Source of the DNA: Gemmatimonadales bacterium UBA1120 | GTDB lineage: Bacteria > Gemmatimonadota > Gemmatimonadetes > Longimicrobiales > Gaopeijiaceae | Length of the DNA: 24,780 nucleotides | NCBI GenBank assembly: GCA_002313925.1 | Contig: DCAZ01000138.1 | Span: forward strand, 5,385 to 30,164 | Direction of reading: 5' to 3' | The notes under the pieces: model-generated | Seen by the model: the letters and a program-made list of their open reading frames with translations, nothing else | The model's database searches: none | Told to the model about the DNA's origin: nothing | Shown here: positions 1 to 6,984 of the stretch, piece after piece | Numbering within the stretch: the stretch's first letter is position 1 | How the letters are laid out: every line of letters begins with the position of its first letter | Program-made: the position numbers and the translations under genes

Positions 1-855
1 ATCAAGGTCGAAGTAGACCAAGGTCGTCGTGATACTCAGTGGTGGCGAACAATGCAGACATGGATCATGATCGGACTCGCGATCCTCGCTTTAGGATCTT
101 TATTGGTCATAGCACGGGTTAGCTGGCGTGTGAGGCGACTTGTCACTGAAGCCGAAAAAAGAGAGGACGCCCTCCGTCGAACAGTCGAACAGCGTGATGA
201 AGTGGTCTCGATCGTCTCTCACGACTTGCGTAATCCTCTTGGTGTTGTCGTTGGTGCTGCAGATACCCTGATTGAGCTTCCTCTGGACCGAGAAGAGCGA
301 GAAAAACAAGCCAAGATCATTGCACGCTCAGCGAACCGCATGAGCCGGCTCATTGAAGACCTTCTTGACGTTACGCGGATTGAGGCGGGAGCATTTGTGG
401 TGCGTCCCTCAGCCGAGGAGCCCATCTCAGTGCTTGAAGAGGTTCGCGACATGTTTGAAGTGCAAGCTGATGAAGCACAGATTTCGCTCACAGTTGGGCC
501 AGTATCTAACGTCCTTGTCCGAATGGATCACGATCGGGTTGTCCAAGCGCTAGCAAACTTGGTGGATAATGCTCTCCGTTTTACTCCGGAAGGTGGAATG
601 ATCACGTTGAGTGGGGAGGCTCTAGATGAGGAAACGGTGTCCTTATCAGTTTCTGATACTGGAATTGGACTTGCTCAGCACACGCTGGACAACCTGTTCA
701 GTCGCTTCTGGCAAGCCGAGGGAGATAGGAAGGGACGAGCAGGACTTGGATTGACCATCGTGAAAGGTGTGATCGAGGCACATGGTGGGGAAGTTCGAGT
801 TGAGTCAGATCCAGGCATAGGATCAACCTTCCATCTGGTACTTCATCGAGCTTGA
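1..855 (+). CDS. Membrane sensor histidine kinase, 3' part (5' end outside window)
   Basis: This is the C-terminal part of a two-component sensor kinase that would autophosphorylate on His and pass the phosphate to a response regulator not seen here. The frame is open from base 1. The first ATG at 52 sits directly before a hydrophobic segment (about 62-120), but the in-frame codons before it look like ordinary coding sequence, so the true start is probably upstream. In order: one membrane segment, a short charged linker, the HisKA H-box SHDLRNPL (His codon 220-222), the N-box NLVDNALRF near 556-585, the G1 box DTGIGL at 655-672 and the G2 box AGLGLTIVKG near 739-770. All catalytic motifs are intact. 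The upstream part may hold a periplasmic sensor domain. Family assignment is certain; the signal sensed is unknown. Confidence 0.9.
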   Translation: MKVEVDQGRRDTQWWRTMQTWIMIGLAILALGSLLVIARVSWRVRRLVTEAEKREDALRRTVEQRDEVVSIVSHDLRNPLGVVVGAADTLIELPLDREEREKQAKIIARSANRMSRLIEDLLDVTRIEAGAFVVRPSAEEPISVLEEVRDMFEVQADEAQISLTVGPVSNVLVRMDHDRVVQALANLVDNALRFTPEGGMITLSGEALDEETVSLSVSDTGIGLAQHTLDNLFSRFWQAEGDRKGRAGLGLTIVKGVIEAHGGEVRVESDPGIGSTFHLVLHRA

Positions 856-1203
856 GTAGACAGTAGAGCATTGGTCTTAGGTGTAGCGATAGCGAAAACT
901 CAGATTACTCCAGGACTCGATCATTGGCTCCATATTCCTCTGGCGTTCACCTAAGAGAGCATATATATGTGCCTAGTCAGAGGTCGCTCTTTCACAGTTG
1001 GGAATGAGAGTACCATGTAGGTTATCTTTCCATCATCGGTTGACCCTCAATCCTTTTGTTGCATAGAATACCAGGTTGGGTGCGTTATGATCGCTTTTCT
1101 GGGATCTCGCCACTCTATGTGCGGTATGAATTCTTATGAGGTTCGGTACTAGTCCTAACGGGTCCTTCTTATAGGACAAGAACAACAGGGGAGATCCAAG
1201 CCC
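856..1203 (+). other. Non-coding leader region between kinase and TPR gene
   Basis: These 348 bases contain no credible gene. They hold a sigma70-like promoter candidate (1040-1069), a 9-bp perfect inverted repeat (TCTTAGGTG at 875-883 with CACCTAAGA at 948-956, about 64 nt apart), a 10-bp CATATATATG palindrome (960-969) and a GTCCTA...TAGGAC inverted repeat (1152-1177) close to the next start codon. No T-rich terminator is seen after the kinase stop. The repeats may be chance or may fold in the RNA leader. Confidence 0.5.
1040..1069 (+). promoter_or_regulatory. Candidate sigma70-type promoter for the TPR gene
   Basis: TTGACC at 1040-1045 and TAGAAT at 1064-1069 are separated by 18 bp, each with one mismatch to the E. 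coli consensus. It would leave a leader of roughly 125 nt before the start at 1204. Assigned by consensus match only. Confidence 0.45.
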
Positions 1204-2940
1204 ATGCTCGGACGGATACGTCTAATCTTAAGCTTCGTTCTGGCCATTCTTTTGGTTGGCCCAGTGACGTTGATAGCCCAAAACCAGGGCCGCTTCAATG
1301 TCCTCATTCCTTACTTCGAACCGCTCGGTGATGCCGATGAAGACTTCGGTGAGGACGCATCTGAAGAGCTTCGTGACCTCATCAACACGTTGGCTACTCA
1401 TCAGCCTGTAGAAGAAGGTGATATTAAGGATGAGGCAAAGCGCTTCGATCTGAAGATTGAGGATTTAGACTGTATTCGGACTCGACAGCTCTCATCGCAA
1501 ATGAATGCTGAGGTAGCGCTCTGCGCTTCTTACACAGAAAACCCAGACAAGTCTTGGACAGTGAACGCTGAGTTCTGGGATATTCAATCTAACGAGTCGT
1601 TTACGATCTCTGAGATTACGGTTGGAGAGAAAGAAGAAGAAGTAGCAGCCAGGCATATCTTCAACGAATTTGACCTCTACGTTCAACAAGTGAGAGCAGC
1701 TGCTATCTGCGGCGACTACTTCGCTAGTCAGCAATGGGAGAACGCCCTCCGCAACTGTGACCAGGCGCTCGAGCTGAACGCCGATGCAAACGAGACCAGG
1801 TATCTACGAGGTCGCATCCTCTATGAGATGGAACGTTATCCTGATGCGCTCGAAGAGTTAGATAGGGTTCTCGGTGTGAACGGGTTTCATGAGGAAGCAT
1901 TGCAGCTTGCTGGCTACATCGCGACAGTCGAAGAGCAGCAAGATAAGGGTCGAGAGTATTACGGCCGCTACCTTGAGCTAAATCCTGGCAACGCCGCAAT
2001 TCGTATGCGGATTGCCTACGATCTTGCTCAGGCCGGTGACCCCGTAGGTGCGATGGACTTCATTCAGGTGGGCCTCGACGTCGATGCCGAGAATGTAGAT
2101 CTCTGGGAGCAGTATGGGGGTTTTGCCTTCAGGGCAGCAGGTGATGCGCAGCAAATGGCCGCATTGAGCGCGAGTGACGATGCAGGCATCTCGCCAGAGG
2201 CACAGGAGTATTACCGTCGAGCCGTCAATGCTTACGAGAAGGTTTTTGAAGGTAAGGGGGCCGAAACGCCAGTCGGGCACATGAGAAGTATCCTGGCCGC
2301 TTATATTCAGCTTGAAGAGTTGGATGCCGCTATCGAATTTGGTGGGAAGGCACTTCAGACTCATGGAGAGGAAGACGTGCTGTGGTCATTCTACGCTGAT
2401 GCTCTTCAGCGAAATGGGAGGCTTGACGAAGCGATCGCGGCGCTTGACCGAGTAAGGGAAATCAATCCATCGCATCCCAGCGCTAGCCTCCGTCAGGGAA
2501 ACTGGCTAATCGACGCAGGTCGCCTAGAGGATGCAGTAATGGTGCTAAAGGATGCTGTGACTAGTAATCCGGCACAGGCTGAACAGGCGGCACGGATGAT
2601 TTTCAATGATGCCTATCAGAAGGGTTACCAGCAGAAAGAGTACGCTTATGCTATAGCTGGAATGACTATGGCTAAGGAATTGTCTGGCCTGAGTGAAGGG
2701 TTGGCGAGCCAACTCAACTTCTGGCATGGTTTTAGCATTTACCAGGCTGCGGTTGTGGAGCAGGAGCCCCAGACGCTTGGTAGTGCACAGTCGACTCTGC
2801 CGAAGTTTCAAGAGGCAATGGGGCTACTGGGGCAGAGTGGGGATTATCCGGGTACCGTCAATGTGAATCTTACCCAAGTGCTAGAAAATCTGGGTACGTA
2901 TGTGGAGATCCAAGAAGCGATCATCAAGCGGGGAAACTAA
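1204..2940 (+). CDS. Secreted TPR-repeat protein
   Basis: This is a 578-residue exported protein. The N-terminus (about residues 1-25) is a classic signal peptide: basic residues, then a long hydrophobic run ending LIAQ, a likely cleavage site. Residues 27-160 form a beta-rich domain beginning NVLIPYFEPL that recalls the N-terminal domains of CsgG/TolB-like envelope proteins, though I cannot confirm the family. From about 165 to 490 there are tandem TPR-like helical pairs, for example QQWENALRNCDQALELN, RYPDALEELDRVL and GRLDEAIAALDRVREINP. TPR arrays bind proteins, so a periplasmic scaffold role is the simplest inference. The ATG has a good Shine-Dalgarno sequence, AGGGGAG at 1187-1193. The gene appears monocistronic, between its own promoter candidate and a strong terminator. 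Specific function unknown. Confidence 0.85.
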   Translation: MLGRIRLILSFVLAILLVGPVTLIAQNQGRFNVLIPYFEPLGDADEDFGEDASEELRDLINTLATHQPVEEGDIKDEAKRFDLKIEDLDCIRTRQLSSQMNAEVALCASYTENPDKSWTVNAEFWDIQSNESFTISEITVGEKEEEVAARHIFNEFDLYVQQVRAAAICGDYFASQQWENALRNCDQALELNADANETRYLRGRILYEMERYPDALEELDRVLGVNGFHEEALQLAGYIATVEEQQDKGREYYGRYLELNPGNAAIRMRIAYDLAQAGDPVGAMDFIQVGLDVDAENVDLWEQYGGFAFRAAGDAQQMAALSASDDAGISPEAQEYYRRAVNAYEKVFEGKGAETPVGHMRSILAAYIQLEELDAAIEFGGKALQTHGEEDVLWSFYADALQRNGRLDEAIAALDRVREINPSHPSASLRQGNWLIDAGRLEDAVMVLKDAVTSNPAQAEQAARMIFNDAYQKGYQQKEYAYAIAGMTMAKELSGLSEGLASQLNFWHGFSIYQAAVVEQEPQTLGSAQSTLPKFQEAMGLLGQSGDYPGTVNVNLTQVLENLGTYVEIQEAIIKRGN

Positions 2941-2989
2941 GATTGACTTGAAGGTTCGACGGATTATTTAAAGAAGTACTCATTGGACT

Positions 2990-3024
2990 AAGGCGCCCCG
3001 CGGCTACTCGCCGCGGGGCGCCTT
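2990..3024 (+). terminator. Strong intrinsic terminator hairpin
   Basis: A perfect 14-bp, very GC-rich stem (2990-3003 with 3011-3024) closes a 7-nt loop (CTACTCG). It is followed by a partly T-rich tail, CTGTTGTCTT. It lies 50 nt after the TPR stop codon and isolates that gene from the dcw operon. The stem is symmetrical, but the opposite side lacks a T tract, so the + direction is favoured. Confidence 0.85.
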
Positions 3025-3196
3025 CTGTTGTCTTCCCCCCACTTTGATCCACCAGTCCCAGATAGCATCTTCGGTTTTTATTCGTATTTTTTCAAAATTG
3101 GTCTTGGAGTCGAATACGAGATCATCTTTCTTATAAAAGGGCTTTCTGGGGATTATCTACTGATTTTAAAAACCAAAAATTAGCAAAAAAATACTC

Positions 3197-3226
3197 TTGA
3201 CTCCGGGATCCAGGAATGCGTATGTT
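3197..3226 (+). promoter_or_regulatory. Candidate dcw operon promoter (mraZ promoter)
   Basis: TTGACT at 3197-3202 and TATGTT at 3221-3226 are separated by 18 bp. An A-rich tract lies directly upstream and could act as an UP element. The predicted transcription start, near 3233, falls immediately before the repeated MraZ boxes, which supports the assignment. Confidence 0.6.
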
Positions 3227-3237
3227 GCTCCATAACA

Positions 3238-3262
3238 TCCCACTTCATCCCACTTCGTACCA
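3238..3262 (-). promoter_or_regulatory. MraZ operator: three direct repeats with 10-bp period
   Basis: Read on the minus strand, the boxes are TGGTA (3258-3262), TGGGA (3248-3252) and TGGGA (3238-3242), each separated by exactly 5 nt. This matches the TGGGN-N5 repeats reported as the E. coli MraZ binding site. A degenerate fourth unit, TGGAG at 3228-3232, stays in phase. The boxes cover the predicted transcription start and early leader, a position suited to repression by the product of the next gene. Confidence 0.8.
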
Positions 3263-3276
3263 CAATAGGCCGGGAT

Positions 3277-3708
3277 TTGACTGGTTTTGTCGGGCAATAC
3301 GAGCATCAGATGGACGAAAAGGGGAGGGTCAGTCTCCCTTCGGCATTTCGCCGTGAGGCTGACACCAACCGCTTTGTTCTTCTTCAATGGGAGAAACCGT
3401 ACCTCACGCTTTTTCCTGGACCCAAATGGGCAGAGGTACAGGAGCGACTTCTTGAATACCGCCGGAACGATGCTAGCGCCTGGAATCACGTGAGATTGAT
3501 CGTTGCGAATGCTGTGGAGGTTTTACCAGATAAGCAGGGGAGAGTGTTGGTGCCAGCTGGTCTTCAAGAGGCTGCTGGCCTTTCGGGTACAGTGCTCGTC
3601 AGCGGAAATCTTGATCGAGTTGAACTCTGGAACCCAACCGCATATTCGGAAGATGTCCGTGAGCCAGTAGATGACCTCGGTAACTTTGTTCACAGGCTTT
3701 TCGGATGA
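3277..3708 (+). CDS. mraZ: MraZ transcriptional regulator
   Basis: MraZ is a ring-forming regulator of the AbrB-like swapped-hairpin class that binds repeats in front of its own operon. The protein is 143 residues, the usual size. Both family half-repeats are present: GQYEHQMDEKGRVSLPSAFR at the N-terminus (about residues 6-25) and VLPDKQGRVLVPAGL near residues 82-96, each with the D-x-K-x-R core. The start is TTG at 3277: no ATG or GTG occurs upstream in frame within the leader, and the protein begins at the expected distance from the first DEKGR. The ribosome site is weak (TAGG at 3266-3269), so output may be low. Its 4-nt ATGA overlap with rsmH suggests coupled translation. Confidence 0.95.
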   Translation: MTGFVGQYEHQMDEKGRVSLPSAFRREADTNRFVLLQWEKPYLTLFPGPKWAEVQERLLEYRRNDASAWNHVRLIVANAVEVLPDKQGRVLVPAGLQEAAGLSGTVLVSGNLDRVELWNPTAYSEDVREPVDDLGNFVHRLFG

Positions 3709-4688
3709 GCGAAAGTAACTGGGGACCGTCTGCATCCAGGATGCCGCAAGAGAACCGTCAAGACTCGGCGAGTTTCCACGAACCTGTATTACGCACTGAA
3801 TTATTGGACTTTCTCCAGCCTGGCCCAAAGCAACTCTACTTGGATGCGACCGTGGGTGGTGGAGGTCATGCGCGACAGATTCTTGAAGCTTGTGACGATT
3901 GTCTGCTCTTAGCAGTGGACCGAGATCCAGAAGCTCTTTCGGTGGCAGAAACGGCGCTATCCGACTTTAAGGATAGGGTGCGTTTTCTGCATGGGAGATT
4001 TGAGATAGCCTCGGAAGACATCGAGGTACACGATCGAGGTCTTGACGGTGCTTTTCTAGACCTCGGTGTGAGTTCGTATCAACTCGATTCGGATAGCCGA
4101 GGATTCACATTCCGCCGCGGTGTGGCACTAGATATGCGTATGGATACATCGCAGGGGCACGATGCGAGAAGATTCCTCGCAGATGCGAGTGAAACACAAC
4201 TCACAAGCGTCTTCCGTGATTTTGGTGAAGAACCTAAGGCGAGGCGGCTCGCAAGGGAGATTGTGAAGCGCCGTATGACGAGTCCTCTTGAGACAAGTGA
4301 TGATCTCGTGGCAGCCCTGCGAGTAGCCCTCGGGCGTTCACTATCGCCGCAGGACAAAGCCAGGATTTTTCAGGCTGTTCGAATTGCTGTGAACGAGGAG
4401 GTCGAGTCATTGCAAATGGCTCTGCCAGCAATCCGTGAGGTATTGAACGATGGGGCAGTCCTAGTTGTGATTGCATACCACTCAATTGAAGACCGTATTG
4501 TTAAGAATGCGTTTCGGGACTGGAGTAAGAGTTGCATATGTCCGCCGAAGATTCCTCTATGTACTTGTCGCGGACGTGCCCTAGGAAAAACACTAACAAA
4601 GAGACCGGTTAGGCCTCATCCCGGAGAAGTTGAGACTAACGGTCGGGCGCGAAGCGCCCGAATGCGTGCTTGGCGGAGGGCAGCCTAA
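3705..4688 (+). CDS. rsmH: 16S rRNA (cytosine1402-N4)-methyltransferase
   Basis: RsmH (MraW) transfers a methyl group from S-adenosylmethionine to N4 of C1402 in 16S rRNA, in the cytoplasm. The 327-residue length is normal. The family opening FHEPVL is at about residues 24-29, the SAM-binding loop DATVGGGGHA at 47-56 and AVDRDPEAL at 70-78. LDLGVSSYQLD, RMDTSQG, AVRIAVNEEVESL and AYHSIEDRIVK follow in the expected order. Near the C-terminus lies a Cys pair motif, CICPPKIPLCTC, common in the family. The start overlaps the mraZ stop (ATGA). It is a customary second gene of dcw clusters. Confidence 0.97.
   Translation: MSESNWGPSASRMPQENRQDSASFHEPVLRTELLDFLQPGPKQLYLDATVGGGGHARQILEACDDCLLLAVDRDPEALSVAETALSDFKDRVRFLHGRFEIASEDIEVHDRGLDGAFLDLGVSSYQLDSDSRGFTFRRGVALDMRMDTSQGHDARRFLADASETQLTSVFRDFGEEPKARRLAREIVKRRMTSPLETSDDLVAALRVALGRSLSPQDKARIFQAVRIAVNEEVESLQMALPAIREVLNDGAVLVVIAYHSIEDRIVKNAFRDWSKSCICPPKIPLCTCRGRALGKTLTKRPVRPHPGEVETNGRARSARMRAWRRAA
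4675..4680 (+). promoter_or_regulatory. Ribosome binding site of ftsL
   Basis: GGAGGG lies 7 nt before the ATG at 4688, inside the end of rsmH. It selects this ATG over a TTG at 4670 that would lie upstream of the site itself. Confidence 0.75.
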
Positions 4689-4984
4689 TGAAGCCGCATA
4701 CCCTGGGACGCACGGTATTCGCCTTCGCAGGTGTTCTTGTCTTCGGTATCCTGAGTATAGGAGTGACCTGGAGACAGAGTCGTGCTTTTGAGGCGCAGAA
4801 AGTGCTTGATAACCTGAGACAGGAGGTCTCAGTCTCAGAGGCTGAGCGCGTGAGGATAGAGCAACTCATCCAGGTACTTGAAAGTCGGCAAATGGTCGTC
4901 CCGAAAGCTCGGGAAATCCTTGGTATGCATACACCATCTGGCAACGAATTGGTGCTTCTGCTAGCCCAGGGGAGAGCACCATGA
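4688..4984 (+). CDS. ftsL: Cell division protein FtsL-like
   Basis: This is a 98-residue bitopic membrane protein. It has a short basic cytoplasmic start, one membrane span (about residues 9-27) and an extracytoplasmic heptad-rich helix (about 30-66) likely to form a coiled coil. FtsL links FtsQ and FtsB to FtsW and FtsI at the septum. Sequence conservation in this family is poor, so the call rests on size, topology and position between rsmH and ftsI. The start is ATG at 4688, which overlaps the rsmH stop by one base (TAATG) and has a good ribosome site. It overlaps ftsI by 4 nt (ATGA). No ftsB candidate is seen in the window. Confidence 0.85.
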   Translation: MKPHTLGRTVFAFAGVLVFGILSIGVTWRQSRAFEAQKVLDNLRQEVSVSEAERVRIEQLIQVLESRQMVVPKAREILGMHTPSGNELVLLLAQGRAP

Positions 4985-6984
4985 GACGTCGCCTTAGTCA
5001 ATCCGATCCTAGCCCATGGCGTCGCAGGATACTTCTCGCCTTTTGGCTCACTATCGCATCAGTGATTTGTGCTCGTGCGATTCAAATCCAAGGAGTGCAG
5101 GCGTCCCATTGGCGTGAGCTAGCTGAAAATCAGCAAACCAAAGACAGAGAGGTTCCAGCTCCTAGGGGAGTTATCAAGGATCGTGACGGCGTGGTGCTTG
5201 CTGTGTCACGCGAGCGCTTCGAGGTCGGTGTCGCTCCTCACGAGCTAAGGGACCCGGCCAGGGCTGCGATACTTCTCACGAAAACCTTAGGAATTTCTTC
5301 ACCTAAGGCAACGGAAGTCACCTCGAACAAAAGACGTTGGAATGTTGTCCCGGGTCGCTATCCACCTACAGTCCGAGAAGCTCTAGGTGAGATCCCGGGT
5401 ATCTACCTCGAACGTGAGCTCCCGCGTCATCACCCGCACGGAGATCTCGCGCGCGGAGTTCTTGGCGTTGTACTTGACGGTGAAGGACGAGGGGGAATTG
5501 AGCAGGCTTTCGAAGCAGACCTCAGGGGCACCCCGGGCCGGGAAGTCATTGCAAGAAATAATCTGGACCAGGAGATCCCCGGGAAGGGTTATGTCTACAA
5601 GCCATCGAAATCGGGTGGAGAAATAGTTCTCACGCTTGATATGGATCTCCAGGAGATCGCACGACTAGCACTTGAAGAGTCAATTCTGGAAACTGAGGCT
5701 AGAGGCGGTGACGTCTTAATAACTATTCCAAATACCGGAGAGATCCTGGCTCTTGTCTCCATCCGGGATGGCAAGACCGCCTCACTTTCCGCAATCAATA
5801 CACCCTATGAGCCGGGATCGACGTTCAAGCCGTTTACCGTCTCTGGTCTTATTGAAAATGATCTTGCGTCCCTGGAAGATACCGTGGACGTAGAGAATGG
5901 CACATGGACGGTTGCTGGCAGGACACTTCATGATGTCCATAGTGAGGGCCGCATGTCGATTGCTGATGCACTCCGTGTGTCATCGAACGTAGGAATAGCA
6001 AAAGCAGCTAGTCGGATGTCCCCACGCATACAGTACGAGACTCTCAGGGATTTCGGCTTTGGAACGCAAACTGGAATTCAGATTCCTGGTGAGGTCGGTG
6101 GCATGCTTCGCAAGCCCGAACGCTGGTCTTCTCAATCCCCAGCTTCGCTAGCTATTGGATACGAGGTATCTGTGACTCCGCTGCAGATGGCGATGGCTTA
6201 TGGCGCCCTCGCTAACGGTGGCCGATTAATGCAGCCACTCCTCGTTAAGGAGATCCGGGGAAGCGACGGTAGCCTTAAGGAGCAATTCGAGCCACGCATG
6301 GTTCGCCAAGTCATCCCAGAACAGATTGCTCGAGGAATAGGGGAAGTGTTAGTAGACGTTGTTGAAGATGGAACCGGCACGTCAGCGCAGCTCGGCACAT
6401 TCCAGGTGGCAGGCAAGAGCGGCACTACGAGGCTCTATTCTCCCGAGGGTGGATACGAGAGCGGAGCGTACTGGTCGTCATTCGTAGGGTTTTTCCCCGC
6501 GGAAGACCCCCAACTCGTGGTTTTTGTGAAGCTGGAGCGCCCTCAAGGAGCCTATTATGGAGGTGCCGTGGCTGCTCCCGTGACCCGAGCCACGATGCAA
6601 GCTGCTCTGGCTGCGAGTGGGAAGCATATCGATCGGACGCGTCTAGTCCAATCTGGTAAAGTCGCTGCATCGCTTGCTACATCAGCCCCAAGTGCGGCAT
6701 TCGTAAATCAGGAATTGGATTTTCCCACGGAAGGGCTAGATGAACCAGAGATGCCCGTGGGTATGGGACTTGCTAGTGGGGGAACTGCGAGTGAAGGGAT
6801 TTCAGTTCCAAGGTTAGCGGGGGTGCCTTCAAGGATTGCCGTGCGCCGGCTCCATGCACTGGGCTTGCGTGTCTCTGGTCCGCTGGGTGGAGAGATACTC
6901 GGCACGGAACCTGGTCCTGGGATGCAGATGGTTAGAGGGGATACGGTAGCAGTCATTGTGCGCCCAAGGACCAATCGTGATTGA
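4981..6984 (+). CDS. ftsI: Division-type transpeptidase (class B PBP) with C-terminal PASTA domain
   Basis: FtsI crosslinks peptidoglycan stem peptides at the septum, using lipid II-derived strands made by FtsW. The protein has 667 residues. A basic start leads into one membrane anchor (about 17-37), then the PBP dimerisation domain (about 56-200, with the typical PAPRGVIKDRDG). The transpeptidase domain has all three active-site motifs: STFK with nucleophile Ser280, SSN at 334-336 and KSGT at 479-482. After a linker, one PASTA domain (about 607-662, SVPRLAGVPSRIAVRRLHAL and a terminal VAVIVRP) ends the protein. A PASTA tail is usual in Gram-positive SpoVD/PBP2x-like proteins and occurs in some diderm phyla, but is missing from enterobacterial FtsI. 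It overlaps murE by 8 nt. Confidence 0.95.
   Translation: MRRRLSQSDPSPWRRRILLAFWLTIASVICARAIQIQGVQASHWRELAENQQTKDREVPAPRGVIKDRDGVVLAVSRERFEVGVAPHELRDPARAAILLTKTLGISSPKATEVTSNKRRWNVVPGRYPPTVREALGEIPGIYLERELPRHHPHGDLARGVLGVVLDGEGRGGIEQAFEADLRGTPGREVIARNNLDQEIPGKGYVYKPSKSGGEIVLTLDMDLQEIARLALEESILETEARGGDVLITIPNTGEILALVSIRDGKTASLSAINTPYEPGSTFKPFTVSGLIENDLASLEDTVDVENGTWTVAGRTLHDVHSEGRMSIADALRVSSNVGIAKAASRMSPRIQYETLRDFGFGTQTGIQIPGEVGGMLRKPERWSSQSPASLAIGYEVSVTPLQMAMAYGALANGGRLMQPLLVKEIRGSDGSLKEQFEPRMVRQVIPEQIARGIGEVLVDVVEDGTGTSAQLGTFQVAGKSGTTRLYSPEGGYESGAYWSSFVGFFPAEDPQLVVFVKLERPQGAYYGGAVAAPVTRATMQAALAASGKHIDRTRLVQSGKVAASLATSAPSAAFVNQELDFPTEGLDEPEMPVGMGLASGGTASEGISVPRLAGVPSRIAVRRLHALGLRVSGPLGGEILGTEPGPGMQMVRGDTVAVIVRPRTNRD
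6966..6970 (+). promoter_or_regulatory. Ribosome binding site deciding the murE start
   Basis: AAGGA lies 6 nt before the GTG at 6977. A longer frame opening with TTG at 6956 would place this site inside the gene and has no comparable site of its own, so GTG 6977 is preferred. Confidence 0.65.

Larger units (their letters stand above)
3025..3276 (+). other. Regulatory region ahead of the dcw operon
   Basis: This 252-base gap carries no gene. Its first half is unremarkable. An isolated TATAAA at 3132-3137 has no well-spaced -35 partner. From about 3163 to 3191 the sequence is A-rich with several A tracts, as expected for an UP element. A promoter (3197-3226) and the MraZ repeats (3238-3262) follow. 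Confidence 0.6.

Noticed and set aside
3104..3137. Second promoter with TTGGAG and TATAAA upstream of mraZ
   Set aside because: The spacing is 22 bp, too long for a standard sigma70 promoter.
4670..4687. Upstream TTG start for ftsL
   Set aside because: GGAGGG is placed for ATG 4688, which forms the compact TAATG junction.
6956..6976. Upstream TTG start for murE
   Set aside because: The good ribosome site AAGGA lies downstream of it and fits GTG 6977.
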